64,000 bases of DNA from Paraburkholderia sp. D15 (lineage in GTDB: Bacteria; Pseudomonadota; Gammaproteobacteria; Burkholderiales; Burkholderiaceae): positions 2,294,001-2,358,000 of the forward strand of contig NZ_CP110396.1 in NCBI RefSeq assembly GCF_029910215.1. Direction: 5' to 3'. Of the stretch, positions 26,733 through 35,352 are shown piece by piece. The first letter of the stretch is position 1; each line of letters opens with the position of its first letter. A model generated the notes under the pieces. It made no database searches, was not told where the DNA came from, and saw only the letters and a program-made list of their open reading frames with translations. The position numbers and the translations under genes were made by a program.

Positions 26733-28312
26733 TGAAGCGCGATACGTTCATGTCGATCCGGCGGTCGCGCTGCCGTTACAGGCGATGCCTGGCGGCGACG
26801 CTGCTGGTTGCTGCGTCGCTTAGCGGTTGCGTCAGCGACGCGGGTCTGCACACGACGGTCCAACCGCTCAAGCCTTCGGTGGACGCGCTCGCCAAAACCG
26901 CCGGCCGTGGCGCGAATGGCGCGAACGGCGCGTGGCCCGCGCCCGATTGGGTCAAGCGCTACAACGATCCCCAACTCGACCGCCTCGCCCAGGAAGCCCT
27001 GGAGAACAACCCCGACCTGCAGATCGCCAGGGCGCGAGTCGGTTCCGCGCAGGCGCAGCTCGACCAGTTTGCGTCATTGACCGGCCTGACCGGCACGGCG
27101 GCGGCCACGGTCAGCAAGGCACGGCTCCCGCAGCCGAACAACGTCGCCAATGTGTCGGTGGCCGGCCAGCAAATTCCGGTGCAGCTATTCGACGATTCGA
27201 CGGTATCGCCCGCCGCCGTCATCGCGGGCCTGAGTTACCAGCTCGACCTGTGGGGCAAGAATGCCGCGCTGACCCGCAGCCTGTTGTCCACGCGCGACGC
27301 GACGCGCGTTGACGCCGAGCAGGCCCGCCTCATGCTGACCGTCGCACTGGTCACGCTCTACTGCGAACTCGACCGTGCTTTCGCAATGCGTGACATCCTG
27401 CTGCAGAAGCAGCAAGCGGCGGAACACGTCGACGCGGTATTGCGCGAGCGCGGCGCACGCGGCATCGACAACGCTTACGACGCGGCGGACGCTGCGCTCA
27501 AGCGCAGTCGTCTCGCGTCGCAACAGGCGCTCAATGACGAGCGCTTGCAGTTGACCGAATTGCAGATCGGCGTGCTGACCGGGCGTGGACCGGAGCGCGG
27601 TTTATCGCTGCAACGTCCGCGTCTCGCCGCCGCGACTGCCAATCCACCGTTGCCTGCGCAACTACCGGTCGATCTGCTGGGCCGCCGCCCCGACATCGTG
27701 GCGGCGCGCCTGCGCGCCGAAGCGGCGCTCGCGAACACCGACGCAACGCGCGCGCAGTTCTATCCTGATGTGAATCTGGTCGCCTTCGCCGGACTCACCG
27801 CGCTGACGCCGGCCGCGTTGTTCTCGCGCGCCGCGCTGACCGGCTCCATCGGCCCGGCGATTTCGCTGCCGATCTTCGATCGCAGCCGCTTGCGCGCGCA
27901 ACTGGGCGGCGACTATGCGAACGTCGATGCCGCCGTGGGTCTTTACAACAAGACCCTCGACGAAGCGCTCGGCGATGTCGCGCGCCAGCTCACGTCGCTG
28001 CGCACGGTCGATACGCTGGCAGCCGAACAGTCGCGCGCGGTCGATGCGGCGACGAAGATCGTCGCAATTGCCGAGGAACGGCATCGACGCGGCATCGGCA
28101 TGCAGAAGGACGTCACGCTGGCCGACCTGTCGCTGCTCGACGAACGCGCGCAGCAGATCGATCTGCAGGGCCGCCGCCGTTTGCTGCAAGTGGCGTTGGT
28201 CGGCGCACTGGGCGGCGGCTTCGACGAACGCCAGATGGCGGGCCCGGCGGTCGCGCATTCACAGGCGGCATTCTTCTCTCACGCACGCGTAATGGACACG
28301 CACTTCGAATGA
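26729..28312 (+). CDS. NodT-family outer-membrane efflux lipoprotein
   Basis: TolC-like outer-membrane channel of 527 residues with a lipobox (LVAASLSGC). The duplicated outer-membrane-factor domain shows WVKRYNDPQLDRLAQEAL, SYQLDLWGKNAAL and GRRPDIVAARLRAEAALA, the usual NodT/OprM signatures. The start overlaps the rhlC stop. The second in-frame Met (MSIRR, about 26750) is an alternative. It should pair with the DHA2 pump and the EmrA-like adaptor. Confidence 0.93.
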   Translation: MMKRDTFMSIRRSRCRYRRCLAATLLVAASLSGCVSDAGLHTTVQPLKPSVDALAKTAGRGANGANGAWPAPDWVKRYNDPQLDRLAQEALENNPDLQIARARVGSAQAQLDQFASLTGLTGTAAATVSKARLPQPNNVANVSVAGQQIPVQLFDDSTVSPAAVIAGLSYQLDLWGKNAALTRSLLSTRDATRVDAEQARLMLTVALVTLYCELDRAFAMRDILLQKQQAAEHVDAVLRERGARGIDNAYDAADAALKRSRLASQQALNDERLQLTELQIGVLTGRGPERGLSLQRPRLAAATANPPLPAQLPVDLLGRRPDIVAARLRAEAALANTDATRAQFYPDVNLVAFAGLTALTPAALFSRAALTGSIGPAISLPIFDRSRLRAQLGGDYANVDAAVGLYNKTLDEALGDVARQLTSLRTVDTLAAEQSRAVDAATKIVAIAEERHRRGIGMQKDVTLADLSLLDERAQQIDLQGRRRLLQVALVGALGGGFDERQMAGPAVAHSQAAFFSHARVMDTHFE

Positions 28313-28373
28313 ACTTCGACTGAACGCCAACCGAACGCACAACGCCGATGAATAACGCCAATGCACAACGCTA

Positions 28374-29645
28374 ATGCACAACGATAAACAGGCCCAGCAC
28401 GCCGCCGGCTGGATACAGGAACAACAGGAACAGCCCGACACGGCCGGCGAGACGAACGACGCGCTCACGCGCAAACGCGCGACGCGGCGTCGCCGTTTCG
28501 CGCTCTTTCTCGGCGTGGTGGCGCTCGCGGGCGCGGCATGGGCGACGTACTGGGGATTGAGAGCGCGCTTCTACGAAGAGACCGACGACGCCTACGTGGC
28601 CGGCAACATCGTGCAGATCGCCGCGCAAATCCCGGGCACGGTCACCGACATTCTGGTCGACAACACGCGTCAGGTGCGCGCCGGTCAGCCGCTCGTCAAG
28701 CTCGACGATACGGAAGCCGCCGCCGCGTTCGCGCAGGCTCGCGCGCAACTCACGCTGGCCGTGCGCCAGGTGGCCAACGCGACGATCTCGCGCAAGCTGT
28801 ACGTGCAATCCATCGACGCGCGCCGCGCCGAACTTGCGCTCGCGCAGCGCGCGTTGGCGGCGCGCGATCATGCGTCGGTCGAGGTCGTGTCGCCGGAAGA
28901 ACTGGCGCGCGCGAGGGAAGCGGTGGCGGTCGCGCAGGCGAACCTCGCGTCCGCGCAGGTTCAGCTCGACGCGGCGCGCGCGCTCGGCGGCAAGTTTCCG
29001 GTCGAAGCGAGTCCGACGGTATTGCAGGCCGCCGCGCAGGTGCGGCTCGCGTATCGCAATCTGCAGCGCACGACCGTGGTGTCGCCGGTGGACGGCACCG
29101 TCGGTCAGCGCTCGGTGCAGATCGGGCAGCAGGTCGGTCCGGGTCTCGCGCTGATGTCGATCGTGCCGCTTGAACGTCTGTGGGTGGAGGCCAACTTCAA
29201 GGAAGGACAGATTCGCGGCATGCGGGTCGGGCAACCGGTGCGGATCGTGTCGGACGTGTATGGGTCGCAGGTCGTGTATCGCGGCCATGTGGAAGGTTTT
29301 TCGGCGGGCACCGGCAGCGCGTTTTCGATGCTGCCGCCGCAGAACGCGGCGGGCAACTGGATCAAGGTCGTGCAGCGCGTGCCGATCGTGATTTCGCTCG
29401 ACGCGGCTGACTTGGCCGCGCATCCGCTACGGCTTGGGTTGTCGATGCAGGTTTCGGTGGATACGCGCCAACGTGGCGGTCATCTGATCGGCAACGACAC
29501 GCCGGCGGTCGCGCAGACGACACGCGTGCACGACAACGTGTCGCGCGATGCCAACGCGTTGATCGCGCGGATCATCCGGGACAATAGCAACGACGGCGCC
29601 CACGGCGGCGAGCGCGCTAACTCGCAACATGCCGCGACGGACTAA
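28374..29645 (+). CDS. EmrA/HlyD-family periplasmic adaptor
   Basis: Membrane-fusion protein of 423 residues. A cytosolic Arg-rich N-terminus and a single membrane segment (FALFLGVVALAGAAWATYW) are followed by TDDAYVAGNIVQIAAQIPGT (biotinyl-lipoyl-like half), a coiled-coil hairpin, and SPVDGTVGQRSVQIGQQVGPG with the beta-barrel domain. It completes the tripartite exporter. The 61-bp gap upstream holds two 11-bp copies of AATGCACAACG. Its TAA shares bases with the stop of the opposing gene (29642-29645). Confidence 0.92.
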   Translation: MHNDKQAQHAAGWIQEQQEQPDTAGETNDALTRKRATRRRRFALFLGVVALAGAAWATYWGLRARFYEETDDAYVAGNIVQIAAQIPGTVTDILVDNTRQVRAGQPLVKLDDTEAAAAFAQARAQLTLAVRQVANATISRKLYVQSIDARRAELALAQRALAARDHASVEVVSPEELARAREAVAVAQANLASAQVQLDAARALGGKFPVEASPTVLQAAAQVRLAYRNLQRTTVVSPVDGTVGQRSVQIGQQVGPGLALMSIVPLERLWVEANFKEGQIRGMRVGQPVRIVSDVYGSQVVYRGHVEGFSAGTGSAFSMLPPQNAAGNWIKVVQRVPIVISLDAADLAAHPLRLGLSMQVSVDTRQRGGHLIGNDTPAVAQTTRVHDNVSRDANALIARIIRDNSNDGAHGGERANSQHAATD

Positions 29646-30619
29646 GGTTGCACGCCAAAGAGATAGTCTTCGACGCCCGCGTTCTCGACATGCTCATGCT
29701 CGCCGCGTCGATCAAGCGGCGTGTTCAGTAACGCTTTAGCTCTCTGGTAAGCGCCGGCAAACCCTCGCAACGTCTGCGTCACCGGCCGGTCGTCCAATCG
29801 GCGCCGCAGCAGCGCATCCGCAATACGCCGCTCGATCAACCCAAGCTGACTGTCGATAAAGTCGATGCATCCTTGCCTGCAACGCTCGGATGCACCCGCT
29901 ACCGCCAGCAGCGCAGGCACAAGCGAGATCGTCAGAAAACCGCCAGCGGGAATGCGGGCCAACGCGGCGGGCGATTCGAACAGCTCCCTGCGCAGCGATT
30001 CGAACACGGCGCGACCCCAGACGGCTTTCTCGCGCTCGAGTTGATGACGGCGTCGCGCCAACGCATCGCGCGCGTTCGCATCTTCCACGCGACCCTCGGC
30101 CACCAGCAGCGGCGCGTCATCGCGCACGCCGGGTTGAATGCACTCGGCGCCGAGAAAATGCGCGCTCTGATTGCGTCCCGCCAGCACCAGATGTTGCAGC
30201 GAGTCCGGCAGCAGCGGATCGAGCGGGACAACTTCGCACGTGACCGGCTTGCGGTCGAAGTGAATACCGCAACGCCCGTCGTCTTCGAGTGCGGGGCAGC
30301 GCGCGAGAGACGAATAGTCGTAGCCCTGCACGACGATGCTGAAGGTATCCCCGGCACGATGCAGCGTGGCATCCGCGATCGAGTCGACACTCGCGGCGTG
30401 TGCGTCGTCGAGGACTTGTTCGTGCAGGCCGGCGCGCAGCCGTTCACCCGCGCGCCGGCGCGGCACGCGGCCGATAGCGAGACAGCCGACGAACAGGTCG
30501 CGATGCCGGAACAACTCCGGCAAGGTCATCGCAGGCGCACTATTGCAGCATTTGCCGCAAGCGGAACACGCGAACGAATACGACTGCGAGTGCGAAAGCG
30601 GAATCGAAGACGCGTTCAC
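29642..30619 (-). CDS. YkgJ-type cysteine-cluster protein
   Basis: Protein of 325 residues with an N-terminal metal-binding cluster SFACSACGKCCNSAP (C-x2-C-x2-CC) and later single Cys in ARCPALEDDGRCGIH and RKPVTCEVVP. This is the CxxCxxCC pattern of the YkgJ family (Zn or Fe-S cluster, function unknown). The GTG start at 30619 overlaps the upstream TGA (GTGA), which is why it was chosen over longer frames. It is the last gene of a four-gene minus-strand operon with a sulfatase and its maturase, so a role in that system is possible but unproven. Confidence 0.8.
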   Translation of the reverse strand: MNASSIPLSHSQSYSFACSACGKCCNSAPAMTLPELFRHRDLFVGCLAIGRVPRRRAGERLRAGLHEQVLDDAHAASVDSIADATLHRAGDTFSIVVQGYDYSSLARCPALEDDGRCGIHFDRKPVTCEVVPLDPLLPDSLQHLVLAGRNQSAHFLGAECIQPGVRDDAPLLVAEGRVEDANARDALARRRHQLEREKAVWGRAVFESLRRELFESPAALARIPAGGFLTISLVPALLAVAGASERCRQGCIDFIDSQLGLIERRIADALLRRRLDDRPVTQTLRGFAGAYQRAKALLNTPLDRRGEHEHVENAGVEDYLFGVQP

Positions 30620-31476
30620 CACGGCCGGCGCACCGAGTCCTGATAGAACGTCAGGATGAAATGCGCGACGTCGTTCGAGTGATACGCGGCCACGAGTTGC
30701 GAGACCCACGGCTGCGCACGGTCGGCGTCACGCACCGTCAGCACGTTCGCGTACGGCGAGCGCGCGTCTTCGATGCCGAGACCGTCGCGCGCCGGATAGA
30801 GTCCCGCGCGCGCGGCATCGTCGCTGTCGATCACCGCGAACGCCACGCTGTTCAACGTATCGAACAGCTTCGCGCGCGGCGCGCGGCGAATCTTCAGCTT
30901 CAGACGATTGCTGGTGATGTCGCCGAGTTTCGCATGCAGACCCGCGCTGTCCTTGAACGTCAGCAGCGTGAAGTTCTGCAGCAGGATCAGTGCGCGCGAC
31001 GTGCCTTCGGCGTCGTCGGGAATCGCGATCGTCGCACCGCGTTGCAACTGCGCGAGATTCGTCAGCTTGCGCGAATACAGTGCGATCGGAAACGTCACCG
31101 TGGTCGCGACGCTCGTCAGCGGATAGCCGTGCTGGTTGCGTTGCGCGTCGAGGCTCGGGCCGTCTTCGAAACTCGCTGCGTCGATCTGCTTCGCGGCCAG
31201 CGCTGAGTCGATGTTCTCGGGCCGGTCGAAGACCACGACGTCGAGCGTGAGTCCCTGGCTCGCGGCGACACGGCGCACTTCCTCCATGATCTGCGCGTGC
31301 GCGCCGGGAATCACGCCGACCTTGACGACGGTGGGCGCTGACACTTGAGCCGGCTCCGATGCCCGCGCGTACTGAAATGGCAGCGCGGTCGCAATTGAAA
31401 GCGCGAACGCAAACGGCAGCGCAAGCGCCGACATCGCGCCGGGCCGCCGCCCGGTGGAAAAAGACAAACGCTTCAT
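30616..31476 (-). CDS. NlpA/MetQ-type ABC substrate-binding protein
   Basis: Periplasmic binding protein of 286 residues with a signal peptide (cleavage near QYARA/SE, no lipobox). The NlpA/MetQ signatures are visible: VVKVGVIPGAHAQIMEEV, SLDAQRNQHGYPLTSVATT, GATIAIPDDAEGTSRALILLQ and AFAVIDSDDA. MetQ relatives bind methionine or other sulfur compounds. No ABC ATPase or permease is adjacent, so it is an orphan here. It overlaps the formylglycine-generating enzyme gene (ATGA). Capture of a sulfur-containing ligand released by the neighbouring sulfatase is a reasonable inference. Confidence 0.85.
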   Translation of the reverse strand: MKRLSFSTGRRPGAMSALALPFAFALSIATALPFQYARASEPAQVSAPTVVKVGVIPGAHAQIMEEVRRVAASQGLTLDVVVFDRPENIDSALAAKQIDAASFEDGPSLDAQRNQHGYPLTSVATTVTFPIALYSRKLTNLAQLQRGATIAIPDDAEGTSRALILLQNFTLLTFKDSAGLHAKLGDITSNRLKLKIRRAPRAKLFDTLNSVAFAVIDSDDAARAGLYPARDGLGIEDARSPYANVLTVRDADRAQPWVSQLVAAYHSNDVAHFILTFYQDSVRRPW

Positions 31477-32588
31477 GACGCGTCCCTCGCCACCGTGCGA
31501 AAGCCGATATGCGAGGCCGGCAAATCCGCTTCCTGCTGTTCCCGCGACGCCGCGCGATACCGCACGCAATAGTCGCGCGAGCACAGGAACGAGCCGCCCT
31601 TGATGACCATCGGCGTGTCGTGTTTGCGGCCGGCCGGCGCGACCGCCGCCGTGTCGCCATTGGTGTGCGATTGATGCGGACCGGTGTAGACGTCCCGGGT
31701 CCATTCCCATGCATTGCCGATCATGTCGTAGAGCTTGAAATCGTTCGCGGCATAGCAACCCACCGGCGCGAGACCGGTGTGGCCATCTTCGTTGGTGTTC
31801 AGCACGGGGAATACGCCTTGCCAGTAATTCGCGCTTGGTTTGCCGTGTTCGTCACGCGGCGCGGTGTCGAGATCCGCACCCTCGCGACCGGCCTTGCCCG
31901 CGAATTCCCACTCGGCTTCCGTCGGCAGATCGCGGCCGAGCCAGCGCGCGTAGGCGAGGGCATCGGCCTGCGTGACGAGCGTCACCGGTTGATTCATGCG
32001 GCCGTCGAGTGTGCTGCCGGGTCCGTCCGGATGATTCCACGCGGCGCCCTTCACCCACGTCCACCACGCGAGGTCGCGCGCATTCATCTCGTCGCGGGTC
32101 GGCGTGTGGAACACGACCGCGCCGCCCTGGCGCTCCGAATCGCTGACATAGCCGGTCGCCTTCACGAAGGCCGCGAACTGTGCGTTCGTCACGTCGGTCT
32201 GATCGATCCAGAAACCGTCGACATGCGTCCTGCCGTCGCCGGCCGGGCGCTCGTCTTCGTAGCCGAGCTTGCTGCCGAACACGAACTCGCCGCCGCGCAG
32301 ATGCACCATGCCGGCGCGCGGATCGTCGCGCCAGCGCGCCGGCAAACCGCCGTAGCGCTCGCACTGCGTTTCGCTGCCGAGCGCGAGAAGCGGACGGGAA
32401 CGGTTGAGCGCGTCGAACGCACCGGCCCGGCCGCCGCCGAACGCCGCCGAAGCGGCTGTAGCAGTGGCGGCGGTGACGGAGGCAACGGCAGGCGCGACGC
32501 TATAGGCGGCGACGAAAGCGGCCGCCGCGATCGCGGCATACGCGCCATACAGCGCGGCGCCGCGTTTGAACCTGAAGCGAACGGTCAT
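31473..32588 (-). CDS. Formylglycine-generating (SUMF1-type) sulfatase maturase
   Basis: FGE-sulfatase domain protein of 371 residues with an N-terminal membrane/signal segment (YGAYAAIAAAAFVAAYSVA), so probably exported. Core signatures: MVHLRGGEFVFGS, DGFWIDQTDVTNAQFAAFVK, RDLPTEAEWEFAGKAG, GNAWEWTRD. The active-site segment GGSFLCSRDYCVRYR keeps both catalytic Cys (336 and 341). Copper-dependent FGEs oxidise a sulfatase Cys to formylglycine. It lies 7 bp after a lipoprotein sulfatase gene, its likely client. Export is notable because aerobic bacterial sulfatases are usually matured in the cytoplasm. Confidence 0.9.
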   Translation of the reverse strand: MTVRFRFKRGAALYGAYAAIAAAAFVAAYSVAPAVASVTAATATAASAAFGGGRAGAFDALNRSRPLLALGSETQCERYGGLPARWRDDPRAGMVHLRGGEFVFGSKLGYEDERPAGDGRTHVDGFWIDQTDVTNAQFAAFVKATGYVSDSERQGGAVVFHTPTRDEMNARDLAWWTWVKGAAWNHPDGPGSTLDGRMNQPVTLVTQADALAYARWLGRDLPTEAEWEFAGKAGREGADLDTAPRDEHGKPSANYWQGVFPVLNTNEDGHTGLAPVGCYAANDFKLYDMIGNAWEWTRDVYTGPHQSHTNGDTAAVAPAGRKHDTPMVIKGGSFLCSRDYCVRYRAASREQQEADLPASHIGFRTVARDAS

Positions 32589-32595
32589 GGCGCGC

Positions 32596-34539
32596 TCAGT
32601 AGTAACCGCGCGGCCGCAATGGCTCGACGCCGCCGACGCTGCTCATATAGCTGTTCCACTGCTGAATGAGCGTATCGACCACGGACTGGTTCTGCGTCGC
32701 GACGTCCTGCGTTTCGCCGCGGTCGGCGGTCATGTCGAACAGTTGCCAGTGACCGTCGACGGGACCGAGCGGCGGCTCCGTCCACAGCGCTTTCCAGCGG
32801 CCGTCGGCGCTGCGCAGATAGCCGCGTCCGTACGCTTCGTCGCCGAACGACGCGCTATGCACCGCCGCCGTGGTCTGATCGTTGAGCAGCGGCAGCAGCG
32901 ATTGCCCGGTGATGGGATACACGTAGCGATTGTTGTAGATCACCTTGCCTTTGTTCTGATCGACGCCGGTCAGCGTATTGATCAGGGGCGGCGCGGCTTG
33001 CGTCGGCGGCGTGATCTGCGCGACCGCCAGGAAGGTGGCGGTGTTGTCGGTCACGTGCGTGAACGAACGCAGCGTCGTCTTCTGCGTGGTCTGGCCGGGC
33101 AGGTGCACGATCAGCGGCGTGGACACGCCGCCTTCGCCGGAATAGCCCTTGGTCAGACGGAACGGTGTGGCGCTGACTTCGGCCCAGCGCAAGCCGTACT
33201 GCAGACGTTGTGCATTCTGCTGACCGTTGTCGGTGCCGAGTTGCGAATAGACCGGATCGATGGAGTTGGCGGTATCGGTGGCGGTCGGGTCCGCGCCGGA
33301 ATCGATCGGCCAGCCTTCCGCGCCGTTGTCCGACTGGAACATGATGAAGGTGTTGTCGTACTCGCCGATGTCCTTCAGATGCTGGATCAGCAGGCCGATG
33401 TTGTGATCGAGGTTCTCGACCATGCCCGCGTAGATTTCCATGTAGCGCGCCTGCGCCTTCTTCTCGGCCGGCGACAGACTCGCCCACGTCTTGTTGACCG
33501 TGCCGGGACCGTAGTCGGTATAACCCTGCGCCGCGCTATGCACCGCGCTCACGTACTTCGCGCTGGGCGTGCCGTTGTTCGGCGTGGCCGGGCTCGCGAC
33601 CAGCGTCTCCGATGCGCCGCCGTACGGCACGAAGTCGTTCGGAATGATGCCGAGCGCTTTTTGCCGCGCGATGCGTGCGTTGCGGATCACGTCGTAACCC
33701 GCGTCGTATTTGCCGACGTAGTTGTGCAGATAAGGATCGGGTACCTGCAATGGCCAATGCGGCGAGGTAAAGGCCGCGTACGCGAAGAACGGCTTGCCGT
33801 CGCCTTTGTTCGAATCGATGTACGAGATCAGGCGCTGCGTGTAGAAGTCGGTCGAGTAGAACACCGCGGGGCTGCCGCCCGCGCCGCCCGGTTGACCCGG
33901 CTGGCCGGGCTGCACGTACTTGCCGTCTTCGGTGTAGTTCTGCGAGTTCGCGAGTTCGTGCGCGAAGTGATTGGTCGCGGCGCCGCCTAGCAACGCATAG
34001 CTATGTTCGAAACCCCATTGGTCCGGTGTCTGTCCGCCGCCGGTCGCGCTGCCGACGATCCCCGAGCCGATGTGCCACTTGCCGGCCATGTACGTGTGAT
34101 AGCCGCCGTCCTTCAGCAATTGCGCGACCGACAACGCGCGGTCGTTCAGATAGCCTTCGTAGCCGGGCAGGCCCTTGCGTTCGTCGGTCGGCACGCCCAT
34201 CGTGCCCTCGCCGACCAGATGGTGGTCGGTGCCCGAGATCAGCATCGAGCGCGTGATCGCGCAGACGGTGCCGGTGTGATGATTGGTGAGGATGCGGCCC
34301 GATTGCACCAGCGCGTCGAGATTCGGCGTGTTGATTTCGCCGCCGAACGCGTGGATGTCGGAGTAGCCGAGATCGTCGGCCATGATGTACAGAATGTTCG
34401 GACGCTTCTGCGCGACGGGTGGGGTCGCGCTGCCAGGCAGACTGCCGTCGCCGCACGAGGCGAGCGTGACGAGGCTGGCGATGGCCGCGCCGATAAGACC
34501 AAGGCGAAAACTCGAGTGTTGCGATCGTTGTGTTGTCAT
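32596..34539 (-). CDS. Arylsulfatase-like lipoprotein
   Basis: Sulfatase of 647 residues with a lipobox (SLVTLASC, Cys29), so predicted to be envelope-anchored. Metal site NILYIMADDLGYSD near residue 55; FQSDNGAEGWP later. The core motif at Cys93 is C-A-I-T-R followed by SMLISG. The usual Pro (C-x-P-x-R) is Ile here. Large inserts include a Gly/Pro linker PGQPGQPGGAGG. The start MTTQRSQ at 34539 opens the signal peptide; a TTG at 34599 is less likely. It is the first gene of the four-gene operon and is followed at once by a maturase gene. Confidence 0.9.
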   Translation of the reverse strand: MTTQRSQHSSFRLGLIGAAIASLVTLASCGDGSLPGSATPPVAQKRPNILYIMADDLGYSDIHAFGGEINTPNLDALVQSGRILTNHHTGTVCAITRSMLISGTDHHLVGEGTMGVPTDERKGLPGYEGYLNDRALSVAQLLKDGGYHTYMAGKWHIGSGIVGSATGGGQTPDQWGFEHSYALLGGAATNHFAHELANSQNYTEDGKYVQPGQPGQPGGAGGSPAVFYSTDFYTQRLISYIDSNKGDGKPFFAYAAFTSPHWPLQVPDPYLHNYVGKYDAGYDVIRNARIARQKALGIIPNDFVPYGGASETLVASPATPNNGTPSAKYVSAVHSAAQGYTDYGPGTVNKTWASLSPAEKKAQARYMEIYAGMVENLDHNIGLLIQHLKDIGEYDNTFIMFQSDNGAEGWPIDSGADPTATDTANSIDPVYSQLGTDNGQQNAQRLQYGLRWAEVSATPFRLTKGYSGEGGVSTPLIVHLPGQTTQKTTLRSFTHVTDNTATFLAVAQITPPTQAAPPLINTLTGVDQNKGKVIYNNRYVYPITGQSLLPLLNDQTTAAVHSASFGDEAYGRGYLRSADGRWKALWTEPPLGPVDGHWQLFDMTADRGETQDVATQNQSVVDTLIQQWNSYMSSVGGVEPLRPRGYY

Positions 34540-34698
34540 TGTTCTGGTTGACCGGATATGTCGGGTCGCCGATGGTAACAATGACGTAAGGATGGCCAAA
34601 GATCGATTTCTGCGTTGCTATGTTCGATTGCGGATATAGGTGCTTTAGCGAAATATTGGTTATTGGGGGCGGGGTGTTGTCGTGTGCGACGACTTTCA

Positions 34699-35241
34699 TT
34701 AGTTGCCGGGATCGAGCACGGGCCGGTCCGGATCGGCGAGCGTTTTATACGGCAATTGCGTCGCTTTCGGATTAGGCGTCGTGTTGTCGATCACGCGCTC
34801 GACGTCGGCGGTCTTGCCGAGTTCGTTGAGAAAGGTCTGCTTGTCGAAGCCGGGCGCGACGCAGCCTTCCACATAGATGAAGCGGCGTTGTAGCGTGAGC
34901 CATAACGTCGACTGTTCGCGCCAGTGGGTCGCGTAGTTGATGTTGGTCAGACGCCGCTGCACGGCCTCGGCAATTTCCGTGTCGTACAGATAGCCGTTCG
35001 GCAGACGGCAACGGCCCTCCACCCAGCAACTGTTGCCGCGCTCGATCCGGTAGTGGCTGTCGTCGAGCCATTCCTGTTCGGTTTCGAGCGGACCCAGCGG
35101 TGCAGGGCAACCGTCGATCGCTTTGGATATCTGGAAGAACGGATCGTGGCCGCGATTCGCGCGCGCCGGGTCGGCGTAGGTGTGAGTACTCGCCGTGAAG
35201 ATCAGAAGAAAAGCCAGTCGCAACGATGCACTACGTTTCAT
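34699..35241 (-). CDS. Exported BON-like domain protein
   Basis: Periplasmic protein of 180 residues with a signal peptide (LRLAFLLIFTASTHTYA). The C-terminal half has a BON-like pattern: IAEAVQRRLTNINYATHW, LWLTLQRRFIYVEGCV, and FLNELGKTADVERVIDNTTP. Four Cys may form disulfides. The start at 35241 has CAGGAGCG upstream. It lies 159 bp upstream of the sulfatase gene on the same strand, so co-expression is possible but not shown. Confidence 0.72.
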   Translation of the reverse strand: MKRSASLRLAFLLIFTASTHTYADPARANRGHDPFFQISKAIDGCPAPLGPLETEQEWLDDSHYRIERGNSCWVEGRCRLPNGYLYDTEIAEAVQRRLTNINYATHWREQSTLWLTLQRRFIYVEGCVAPGFDKQTFLNELGKTADVERVIDNTTPNPKATQLPYKTLADPDRPVLDPGN

Positions 35242-35352
35242 GGGCAAACGCTCCTGGGGCAGGTTGCTTGGAGTGTGGAACACCCCTTGCGGAGTCTGGA
35301 TTATCGCGCAGCAGCCGAAGCTCTTGCGAGACCCCACCAATACCTGGAGTTG

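Noticed and set aside
32566..33990. 474-residue plus-strand ORF opposite the sulfatase gene
   Set aside because: Shadow frame in high-GC DNA without a recognisable domain. The same holds for 12698-14005, 37168-38634 and 38925-40316.
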